From NCBI GenBank assembly GCA_902464375.1, contig CABQIM010000022.1:1-21569 (forward strand): a stretch of DNA of 21,569 nucleotides, written 5' to 3'. This document shows, in pieces, positions 7,891 to 15,190 of this stretch. Under the pieces are notes generated by a model, which saw only the letters and a program-made list of their open reading frames with translations, did no database searches and was not told where the DNA came from. The translations under genes were made by a program, and so were the position numbers. The first letter of the stretch is position 1, and each line of letters starts with the position of its first letter. This stretch comes from an uncultured bacterium. GTDB lineage: Bacteria; Cyanobacteriota; Vampirovibrionia; Gastranaerophilales; Gastranaerophilaceae.

Positions 7891-10800
7891 AAAACTTTAT
7901 AAAAATGGTTTTAAAATATTATTATACCGTAATTGTAATGGCTCTGTTTATCTTGATTATGGGTTTGGTAACGATTGCAAAAACACCTATAGATATTTTC
8001 CCTGAAATCAACACTCCTGTAGTAACAGCCGTTTGGACTTATACCGGTATGCCAGCTCGTGATATTGAACGAAGAATTGTAACAATTGCAGAACGTGCTT
8101 ACGCATCTAGCGTAAACGATATTGAGCACATTGAATCACAATCACTCCTTGGTGTTGGTGTTATCAGAGTATTCCTTCACCCCGGAGCTGACATAAATAC
8201 AGGTATTACGCAGGTTAGTTCAACTTCTCACGTTTGTATGAAAACTATGCCAACAGGTATTATGCCGCCAAACATTCAGAAATATACACCGACAACAATT
8301 CCAGTGTTGCAAGTTGTAATTTCATCTTTAAAATTACCTATTCAAAAAGTTACTGACCTTGCTCAAAACAATATCAAAGTTCAACTTACAAAAGTTGAAG
8401 GTGCTCAAGTCCCATTACCAATGGGCGGCAAAGTTCGTCAGATTATTGTTGATTTGAATATGCAAAAAATGGAAGCAAGAGGTCTTACTCCTGCTGATGT
8501 TACAAGAGCGGTTGCCGGACAAAACGTAATTATTCCATCAGGTAACACTAAAATCGGCGGCAAAGATTATCTTGTTTCTTTGAATAACGCTTCTCAAACC
8601 GTAAATGAAATGAACGATTTTCCTATAACTTCACCAAAGGCTAACCAAGTGGTTTACCTTTCTGATGTTGGATATATTCATGACGGAAACGCAATTCAGA
8701 CAAATATTGTTAGAGAAAACGGTGCTCCGGGATCTTTGATGACAGTATATAAATCCGGTAGAGTATCTTCGTTAAGCGTTGTTGATGGTACCAAAAAGCT
8801 TTTGCCTATTATTGCAAAAACAATTCCTGACAGCGTAAAAATGCAGGTTCTTTTTGACCAATCAGTATTCGTAAAAGCATCTATTCGAGATGTAATATTT
8901 TCTGGAACATTAGCTGCTATTTTAACAGCATTAATGGTACTTTTATTTTTGGGCAGTGTCCGCTCTACATTTATTATCGCAATTTCAATTCCGCTAGCTG
9001 TACTTTTTGCAGTTATTTTCTCTTCTATATTCGGTCAAACCATAAATATGATGTCATTGAGCGGTCTGGGCTTAGCAATTGGTATGTTAGTTGATAACGC
9101 AACTGTTGTTATTGAAAATATTTTGAGAAACAAGTCCGTAATGCAATTTGCTTCAATTAAAGAAGTTATTTATAAATCTACAGCTGAAGTTGCAGTTCCG
9201 ACTTTGGTTTCAACACTTTCAATATGTATGGTTTTCGCTCCGATATTTTTGATGGAAGGCGCTACAAAATACCTATTTATTCCGCTTGCAATGTCCGTAA
9301 TTTTCTCAATGCTCGGTTCATACTTGCTTTCTAACACACTTGTACCAGTACTTGTAGATAAACTTTTGGCTAAAAAAGAATTATTAAACAAAAAATCATT
9401 ACTTTACAAAATAAATAACTGGATAAATGTTCATTTTGAAAACCTTAGAAAAAATTATAAAAAATATTTAGTTAAATCAATTCTTAAACGCCCAAAACAT
9501 GTTGGAATAATTTACGGAACTGTTATACTTTCTGCATTATTGATAACTCCATTCATTGGAGAAAACTTCTTTCCGGAAGTTGATGCCGGACAAATAAGAC
9601 TTCACGTCTACGCACCACACGGTACAAGAATTGAAGAAACAGCAAGAGAATTTAGCAAAATAGAAAACTCTATTAGAAAAACAATTCCGCCAAAAGAATT
9701 GGATACAATCCTTGATAACATTGGACTTCCTGCAAGTTCTTTGAACTTGGCATTTATGGACAGTTCGTCTATTGGTGTTGGCGATGGAGAAATCTTAATT
9801 TCACTCAATGAAAATCATAAACCGACGAAAGAATACGTAAAAAAATTAAGAAAGAATTTGAACAAAGAATTTCCTGATACTGTATTTTTCTTCCAAAACG
9901 CAGATATGGTAGGGAAAATCCTTAATTTTGGTTTGGCATCTCCAATTGATGTACAAGTTCAAGGTAAAAACATTACAGAAAACTATAAGTTAACTGTAAA
10001 AATGCTTGAAGATATCAAAAAAATCAGAGGTGTTGCCGATGCACATATCCACCAGATTACAGACACACCGGAAATTAAGGTTGATGTAGATAAAGTAAGA
10101 GCCGGTATGATGAATTTATCGCAAGAAACAGTGTCCAGAAACGTACTAACCGCATTAACTTCCAGCGGTCAGGTTGCACCAAATTATTGGGTCGATCCGG
10201 AAAATGGTGTTAACTATGTATTAGCACTTCAAGTTCCACAGTATAATGTTGATACCGTTAAAAATGTTACAGACATTCCTGTTGCTTACAAAAATGATGC
10301 GCCGGTAAGGCTCGCAAATATTGCATCTGTTCGTTCTGGAGTAACATCAAGTGTTGTGAATCACTACGATATTATGCCTGTATACGATATTCTACTTAAC
10401 ATTCAGGATAGAGATTTGGCAGGTGTCGCATCTGATGTTAATAAGGTTGTAAAAAAATATCAGAAAAAAGCTCCACGAGGTACATTTATCAATGTTCACG
10501 GTCAAGCAAAATCAATGAACTACGTATTTTCATCCCTACTATCAGGTTTAATGCTTGCCTTAATCCTTGTATACCTGTTAATTGTTGTTAACTTCCAATC
10601 TTGGAGAAATCCGTTTATTATCATAACGCCGGTGCCGCTTGCACTTTCCGGAATATTATGGATATTATTTGTATCAGATACAACATTTAGCGTTCAGGCT
10701 CTGATGGGTTCAATCATGGCAGTTGGTGTATCTTGTGCTAACTCAATTTTGGTTGTATCATTTGCAACTGACAAAATGAAAGCCGGCTTTACTTCCACTC

Positions 10801-11045
10801 AAGCAGCTATTCAAGCTGGATTTACAAGAATTAGACCTGTTATCATGACAGCTTCTGCAATGATTTTGGGTATGCTTCCGATGGCTTTAGGAATTGGTGA
10901 AGGTGGGGAACAAAACGCACCAATCGGTCGTACCGTAATCGGTGGACTTCTATTTGCAACTTATGCGACATTGGTAATTGTTCCGATGTTATTTGCAATT
11001 TTAAATAAAAATAAAGTTTTTGAGGTAATTAATGATGAAAATTAA
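7887..11045 (+). CDS. RND-family efflux pump, inner-membrane transporter
   Basis: A 1052-aa protein of normal RND length, with two repeats of one transmembrane helix, a large periplasmic loop and a bundle of helices. Helix 1 is residues 7-27, followed by the typical TPIDIFPEINTP. Helix 4 carries GLAIGMLVDNATVVIEN, giving Asp403 at the position of the E. coli AcrB proton-relay Asp407, with Asn404 in place of Asp408. In helix 10 the relay lysine of AcrB (Lys940, GLSAKNAIL) is replaced: the segment is GVSCANSIL, with Ala951 at that position. Some other RND subgroups also lack this lysine, so a working pump is still likely. Substrate is unknown. The gene overlaps its neighbours at both ends, so the three are co-translated. 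Confidence 0.92.
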   Translation: MKNFIKMVLKYYYTVIVMALFILIMGLVTIAKTPIDIFPEINTPVVTAVWTYTGMPARDIERRIVTIAERAYASSVNDIEHIESQSLLGVGVIRVFLHPGADINTGITQVSSTSHVCMKTMPTGIMPPNIQKYTPTTIPVLQVVISSLKLPIQKVTDLAQNNIKVQLTKVEGAQVPLPMGGKVRQIIVDLNMQKMEARGLTPADVTRAVAGQNVIIPSGNTKIGGKDYLVSLNNASQTVNEMNDFPITSPKANQVVYLSDVGYIHDGNAIQTNIVRENGAPGSLMTVYKSGRVSSLSVVDGTKKLLPIIAKTIPDSVKMQVLFDQSVFVKASIRDVIFSGTLAAILTALMVLLFLGSVRSTFIIAISIPLAVLFAVIFSSIFGQTINMMSLSGLGLAIGMLVDNATVVIENILRNKSVMQFASIKEVIYKSTAEVAVPTLVSTLSICMVFAPIFLMEGATKYLFIPLAMSVIFSMLGSYLLSNTLVPVLVDKLLAKKELLNKKSLLYKINNWINVHFENLRKNYKKYLVKSILKRPKHVGIIYGTVILSALLITPFIGENFFPEVDAGQIRLHVYAPHGTRIEETAREFSKIENSIRKTIPPKELDTILDNIGLPASSLNLAFMDSSSIGVGDGEILISLNENHKPTKEYVKKLRKNLNKEFPDTVFFFQNADMVGKILNFGLASPIDVQVQGKNITENYKLTVKMLEDIKKIRGVADAHIHQITDTPEIKVDVDKVRAGMMNLSQETVSRNVLTALTSSGQVAPNYWVDPENGVNYVLALQVPQYNVDTVKNVTDIPVAYKNDAPVRLANIASVRSGVTSSVVNHYDIMPVYDILLNIQDRDLAGVASDVNKVVKKYQKKAPRGTFINVHGQAKSMNYVFSSLLSGLMLALILVYLLIVVNFQSWRNPFIIITPVPLALSGILWILFVSDTTFSVQALMGSIMAVGVSCANSILVVSFATDKMKAGFTSTQAAIQAGFTRIRPVIMTASAMILGMLPMALGIGEGGEQNAPIGRTVIGGLLFATYATLVIVPMLFAILNKNKVFEVINDEN

Positions 11046-12207
11046 TCGAAAAAATATAATTATATCAGCAGTAATCTTGTTATTCGTAATTGGTATTATA
11101 CCTAAGATTTCAAGGTTTATCACAACATCAATAAATGCAAAAGATGTTGAATATGTGGCAATCGTTGAAGAGCCAAAGCTTTCTGACGGAGAAGCTGAAC
11201 TTGAATTGTCCGGTGAACTTAAACCTTTTTTGCAAACAGAAATCTTTTCTAGAATCAATGGTTTAGTGAAAGACAGATACGTTCAACTCGGCGAAAAAGT
11301 AAAAAAAGGTCAACTCCTTGCAGAAATAGACACTCCAGACTTGGACGCAGAAGCTGCTGCCGCAAAATCAAATTTGATATCAGCACAAAAACATCTTATG
11401 GAAGCTAAGTACCAGTGGAATTTCGCTACTAACACTTATGAAAGATACAAAAAATCTGCCGTTGACGGAGCTATTTCAACCCAAGAATTAGATGCAAAAT
11501 ATAATGAATTTAAAACCTCCGAAATGGCATACTTAGGCGCCAAATCCGATGTAGAAAAAACTAAAGAAGATTTGAACAGACTAACAGCTTTACAAGGATA
11601 CAAAAGAGTGGTTGCGCCATTTGATGGAACTATAAGCAAATATAATATTGATGCCGGAGCCAATGTCGTTGCCGGTGGAAGCTCTACTAGCACAAGTTTG
11701 TTTGAAATCCAGCAAACAGACAAATTCCGTGCAACAATGTTTATTCCGCAAAACTACGTTAGATTTATTAAAGAAGGTCAAGATGTTGATGTTTATGCAC
11801 CGGAAAATCCTACTCAAAAAGTAAAAGGCAAGATTTCACAAATATCAGGCAAACTTGATAATGTATCAAGAACAATGGAAGTAGCGCTAGTGGTATCTAA
11901 TGACGGAAAGTCTGGACTTTATAGCGGCTTGTATGTAAAAACAAATTTAGACCTTAAAGGCAAAAATGGAGTCCAAAACAAAATTCTTACCGTTAATCCT
12001 GCTTGTTTAACAACTCTAACAACTCCAGACCAATATGTAGCAGAAGTCAAACCGGATTCTACTGTACACTTTATAAAAGTAAAACAAGGCAGGGATTTGG
12101 GTGACAAAATAGAAATTCTTGAAGGTTTGAATGGAAACGAAAAGCTTATCACCAACATAACCGATGATTTACAAGAAGGACAGAAGGTTAAGTTTAAAGA
12201 AAATTAG
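11032..12207 (+). CDS. RND efflux periplasmic adaptor (membrane-fusion protein, HlyD family)
   Basis: This protein links the pump to the outer-membrane channel. An uncleaved N-terminal membrane anchor (IIISAVILLFVIGIIPKI) is followed by the first lipoyl half (LSGELKPFLQTEIFSRINGLV with VKKGQLLAEID), a long alpha-hairpin (about residues 105-190), the second lipoyl half (VVAPFDGTISKYNIDAGANV) and beta-barrel/membrane-proximal domains. There is no lipoprotein cysteine. The start overlaps the pump gene by 14 bp. Tandem ATGs at 11032 and 11035 follow a GAGG site, and the first is taken. Length (391 aa) is normal for the family. It is the last gene of the efflux operon. Confidence 0.9.
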   Translation: MMKINRKNIIISAVILLFVIGIIPKISRFITTSINAKDVEYVAIVEEPKLSDGEAELELSGELKPFLQTEIFSRINGLVKDRYVQLGEKVKKGQLLAEIDTPDLDAEAAAAKSNLISAQKHLMEAKYQWNFATNTYERYKKSAVDGAISTQELDAKYNEFKTSEMAYLGAKSDVEKTKEDLNRLTALQGYKRVVAPFDGTISKYNIDAGANVVAGGSSTSTSLFEIQQTDKFRATMFIPQNYVRFIKEGQDVDVYAPENPTQKVKGKISQISGKLDNVSRTMEVALVVSNDGKSGLYSGLYVKTNLDLKGKNGVQNKILTVNPACLTTLTTPDQYVAEVKPDSTVHFIKVKQGRDLGDKIEILEGLNGNEKLITNITDDLQEGQKVKFKEN

Positions 12208-12210
12208 TTT

Positions 12211-12328
12211 TACATTAAGATAATGTAAACTCGCTAGCCAAAGAGAAGTTAGTATTTGATGAAACTTTTTAGGAAATACTAATGCCCGTAAAGAGAATAT
12301 GGATGCAATACTACTAGATTTATAATAA
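12211..12328 (+). other. Intergenic segment with hairpins and an 11-codon open frame
   Basis: Between the adaptor gene and the terminator lie two hairpins, TTACATT/AATGTAA near 12211-12229 and a 9-bp TTAGTATTT/AAATACTAA near 12250-12283. An AGGA-preceded frame follows at 12281-12316, encoding MPVKRIWMQYY. The short sequence AAAGAGAA occurs twice. It may be a 3' UTR or small RNA. The tiny frame could easily be chance. Confidence 0.2.
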
Positions 12329-12329
12329 A

Positions 12330-12358
12330 TAGAGGTGCGATTTTCAATCGCACCTCTA
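12330..12358. terminator. Bidirectional terminator hairpin between efflux and pfl genes
   Basis: A perfect 13-bp inverted repeat (TAGAGGTGCGATT, loop TTC, complement) lies between two convergent genes. The flanks are AT-rich but lack a long T-run on the plus side. Placement and stem strength support termination from both directions. Confidence 0.8.
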
Positions 12359-12387
12359 TCAAATATCTCTTATCCTTACCCTTTGTC

Positions 12388-12648
12388 TTAGCAGCCGCAA
12401 CCGCAACCGTTACCCAAAGAAGCGTGGAATGTTCTTGAGATAACATCATCTTGTTGTTCTTTTGTCAATTTAATGAAGTTAACAGCGTATCCTGATACTC
12501 TGATTGTTAATTGAGGGTATTTTTCAGGATGTGCTTGAGCATCAAGCAATGTTTCTCTGTTGAATACGTTTACATTTAAGTGGTGACCACCTTTTTCAAC
12601 GTAACCATCTAAAAGATTGATTAAGTTTTCTTCTTGTTGTGTTGTCAT
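12388..12648 (-). CDS. Glycyl-radical domain subunit of a split pyruvate formate-lyase
   Basis: This 86-aa protein matches only the C-terminal end of PflB: LLDGYVEKGG, HHLNVNVFNRETLLDA, PEKYPQLTIRVSGYAV and LTKEQQDDVISRTF. The radical glycine is Gly53 in RVSGYAV (E. coli Gly734). It resembles the autonomous glycyl-radical factor GrcA (YfiD, 127 aa) in idea, but lacks GrcA's N-terminal extension and follows PflB almost exactly from where the large protein upstream stops. The last eight residues, GNGCGCGC, are an added Cys/Gly tail not in E. coli PflB, which ends shortly after RTF. It has its own AAGGAA ribosome-binding site. It lies 194 bp downstream of the large subunit gene on the same strand. 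No activase (pflA) gene is in the window. Confidence 0.9.
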   Translation of the reverse strand: MTTQQEENLINLLDGYVEKGGHHLNVNVFNRETLLDAQAHPEKYPQLTIRVSGYAVNFIKLTKEQQDDVISRTFHASLGNGCGCGC

Positions 12649-12694
12649 TGTCTTATTCCTTATTTATTATTTCGTATTACAAATTGTTGTATTT

Positions 12695-12834
12695 GTTTAG
12701 AGTTTAGAAGTTTAGTAGTTGAGTAGTTTAGAAGAAATTTTAGCCTCTATTCTGTATCTCTTTCGGTTTATCCGCTGAGAAGAAATTAATAATAACTTCT
12801 TCTCAACTTCTAAACCTCTAAACTTCTAAACTGC
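12695..12834. repeat. Inverted octamer-repeat element between the two pfl genes
   Basis: The left arm holds units of 8 bp: TTTAGAAG (12703-12710), TTTAGTAG, TTGAGTAG and TTTAGAAG (12727-12734), preceded by TTTAGAG. The right arm holds CTTCTCAA (12799-12806), CTTCTAAA, CCTCTAAA and CTTCTAAA (12823-12830). The arms are imperfect complements (four units align with few mismatches) around a spacer of about 70 bp. An inner perfect hairpin, GAGAAGAA/TTCTTCTC, occupies 12777-12804. In the pfl transcript the element would fold between the stop of the large cistron and the start of the small one. Confidence 0.8.
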
Positions 12835-12842
12835 AATTGCTA

Positions 12843-14927
12843 TTAGCAACCGCAAGTTCCTTCTGAACAACCGCAATCCAATTGAACATCAAGGTCGCCC
12901 ATAAATACTTCATCTTTACCTAATGCGTTAGGAATGATTGAGAAAGTATTTGAGATACCATCTTGAGCATCATTGAATGGAAGTTTTGCAACTGAAGCTA
13001 ATGATGCAACAGCACCGTGAGTGTCACGTCCGTGCATTGGGTTAGCACCAGGAGCTAGAGGAATACCAGCTTTTCTACCATCTGGGGTGTTACCGGTTTT
13101 CTTACCATAAACAACGTTTGAAGTAATTGTTAAGATAGACATTGTAGGAATAGATTCTCTATAAGTATAGTGTTTTCTAATCATGTTCATGAATTTCTTA
13201 ACGATATTTACTGCGAATTGGTCAACTCTATCATCGTTGTTACCATATTTAGGGTAATCACCTTCTACTTCATAGTCAACTACTAAGCCGTTTTCATCAC
13301 GGATAGTTTTAACTTTAGCATATTTGATTGCAGAAAGTGAGTCAGCAACTACTGACAAACCAGCAATACCAGTTGCAAAATATCTCTTAACGTCTCTATC
13401 GTGAAGAGCCATTTGAGATCTTTCATAACAATATTTATCGTGCATGTAGTGGATGCAGTTCAAAGTATTTACATACAAGCCAGCTAACCATTCCATCATA
13501 TCTTCATATTTTTCCATAACTTCATCGAAGTCAAGGTATTCAGAAGTGATTGGTCTGAATTTAGGACCAACTTGAGTCTTCAATCTTTCATCAACACCAC
13601 CGTTGATAGCGTATAACATACATTTTGCTAAGTTAGCACGAGCTCCGAAGAATTGCATTTCTTTACCAACAACCATTGAAGATACACAACAAGCGATAGC
13701 ATAATCATCACCGTGAGTAACTCTCATCATATCATCGTTTTCATATTGGATAGATGAAGTTTTGATAGAAATGTGAGCAGCGTATTGTTTAAAGTTGTGA
13801 GGTAATCTCTTAGACCACAATACTGTCATGTTAGGTTCTGGAGCAGTACCTAAGTTTTCTAATGTGTGAAGGTAACGGAATGAGTTTTTAGTAACCATGT
13901 GACGTCCGTCAATACCAACACCACCAATTGATTCTGTAATCCAAGTAGGGTCACCAGAGAACAATTCATTGTATTCAGGAGTTCTTGCGAACTTAACTAA
14001 TCTTAACTTCATGATGAAGTGGTCAATCATTTCTTGAGCTTCTGATTCAGTGATAACACCGTTTCTCAAATCTCTTTCAATAAAGATATCCAAGAAAGTA
14101 GAAGTTCTACCGATACTCATAGCTGCACCGTTTTGTTCTTTTACAGCTGATAAGTAACCGAAGTATAACCATTGGATAGCTTCTTTAGCATTCTTAGCTG
14201 GTTGAGAAATATCAAAACCATAAGATTGACCTAATTCTTTCATTTCTTGAAGAGCTCTGATTTGTTCAGCGATTTCTTCTTTCAATTGAATTTTTTCTGG
14301 TCTCATTTCACCATCTAAAGATGCGTGTTGTTCTTTTTTATCTTCGATTAATCTGTCGATACCATAAAGAGCTACTCTTCTGTAGTCACCAATGATACGA
14401 CCACGACCATAAGCATCTGGCAAACCAGTTAAGATAGCAGCGTGTCTAGCAGCTCTCATTTCTGGTGTGTAAACATCAAATACACCTTGGTTGTGAGTTT
14501 TTCTGTATTTTGTAAAGATTTCAGTGATTTCTGAGTCAACTTCATAGCCATAAGATTTGCAAGAAGTTTCAGCCATTCTGATACCACCAAATGGTTGTAA
14601 AGAACGTTTTAGAGGTTTATCTGTTTGTAAACCAACGATTTGTTCTAAGCTCTTGTCAATATATCCAGCACCATGAGAAGTGATTGTTGAAACAATTTTT
14701 GTGTCCATATCAAGAACACCACCGTTGTCACGTTCTTTTTTGAACAAATCACAGCATTCTTGCCACAATTTTGTAGTAGCTTCTGTAGGACCAGCCAAGA
14801 AGCTAGAATCACCATCATATGGTGTGTAGTTTTTTTGGATGAAATCTCTTACGTTGATTTCTGACTGCCATTTGCCGCCAACGAAATCAGTTGTAGAAGA
14901 TTGTTTTTCTAATGTTAATTCTGACAT
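12843..14927 (-). CDS. pflB: Pyruvate formate-lyase catalytic body, lacking the glycyl-radical domain
   Basis: PFL converts pyruvate and CoA to acetyl-CoA and formate in anaerobic fermentation. The N-terminal through barrel sequence is clearly PflB: WQSEINVRDFIQKNYTPYDG, SLQPFGGIRMAE, TGLPDAYGRGRIIGDYRRVA, SIGRTSTFLDIFIERDL and the catalytic cysteine pair in YAIACCVSSM (about Cys413-Cys414; E. coli Cys418-Cys419). Similarity continues to SNTFSIIPNALGKDE and then stops. E. coli PflB (760 aa) goes on for about 70 residues including the radical glycine, all of which is missing here (694 aa). Instead the chain ends in a Cys-rich tail, LDCGCSEGTCGC. A strong AAGGAG precedes the ATG. The missing domain is encoded downstream as a separate protein, so neither half can be a complete enzyme alone. 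Confidence 0.95.
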   Translation of the reverse strand: MSELTLEKQSSTTDFVGGKWQSEINVRDFIQKNYTPYDGDSSFLAGPTEATTKLWQECCDLFKKERDNGGVLDMDTKIVSTITSHGAGYIDKSLEQIVGLQTDKPLKRSLQPFGGIRMAETSCKSYGYEVDSEITEIFTKYRKTHNQGVFDVYTPEMRAARHAAILTGLPDAYGRGRIIGDYRRVALYGIDRLIEDKKEQHASLDGEMRPEKIQLKEEIAEQIRALQEMKELGQSYGFDISQPAKNAKEAIQWLYFGYLSAVKEQNGAAMSIGRTSTFLDIFIERDLRNGVITESEAQEMIDHFIMKLRLVKFARTPEYNELFSGDPTWITESIGGVGIDGRHMVTKNSFRYLHTLENLGTAPEPNMTVLWSKRLPHNFKQYAAHISIKTSSIQYENDDMMRVTHGDDYAIACCVSSMVVGKEMQFFGARANLAKCMLYAINGGVDERLKTQVGPKFRPITSEYLDFDEVMEKYEDMMEWLAGLYVNTLNCIHYMHDKYCYERSQMALHDRDVKRYFATGIAGLSVVADSLSAIKYAKVKTIRDENGLVVDYEVEGDYPKYGNNDDRVDQFAVNIVKKFMNMIRKHYTYRESIPTMSILTITSNVVYGKKTGNTPDGRKAGIPLAPGANPMHGRDTHGAVASLASVAKLPFNDAQDGISNTFSIIPNALGKDEVFMGDLDVQLDCGCSEGTCGC

Positions 14928-14991
14928 TTTAATCTCCTTGTCCTTTGTCGCCTTTAAGACGACTTACTATCACTAACTTTATCTTAATTAT

Positions 14992-15034
14992 ATTATACCG
15001 CCTAAATAAAATATGTCACAGTTGTTTTTACAAC
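14992..15034 (-). promoter_or_regulatory. Strong promoter of the split pfl operon, with adjacent dyad
   Basis: On the minus strand, GTGACA (15019-15014) and a perfect TATAAT (14997-14992) are 16 bp apart, about 65 bp upstream of the large-subunit ATG. Directly upstream of the -35, GTTGT-N4-ACAAC (15021-15034) is a perfect short dyad, a possible operator. The leader also has a GTCGTC/GGCGAC hairpin just before the ribosome-binding site. Confidence 0.6.
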
Positions 15035-15093
15035 ATTTATTAAGATTTTATTAAGGTACTTTCTGTTCTAAAGTTGCAGATTGATTTTGAAGG

Positions 15094-15128
15094 GTAAAAT
15101 TAAAAGTTAAAAGTGGAAAATGGCAAAT
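15094..15128 (+). repeat. Heptamer array, copy 1
   Basis: Five successive 7-bp units, GTAAAAT, TAAAAGT, TAAAAGT, GGAAAAT and GGCAAAT. Positions 15101-15121 match the reverse complement of 18814-18834 at 18 of 21 bases. An imperfect hairpin (GCAAATT at 15123-15129, AATTTGC at 15152-15158) overlaps its end and could act as a weak terminator for the minus-strand operon that stops at 15191. Confidence 0.55.
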
Positions 15129-15190
15129 TATTTTAAATGTTTTTATGGTTGAATTTGCTATATTATAAGAATGATAATTGGTTCTACAAT

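Noticed and set aside
12695..12834. CRISPR array
   Set aside because: The repeats are 8 bp with no unique spacers between units, and no cas genes are present. The same applies at 19154-19273.
12649..12842. The pfl split might be a sequencing frameshift or premature stop in one gene
   Set aside because: The halves are separated by 194 bp of non-coding repeat DNA, the small gene has its own ATG and ribosome-binding site, and each half has its own Cys-rich tail. A simple error would not give this.
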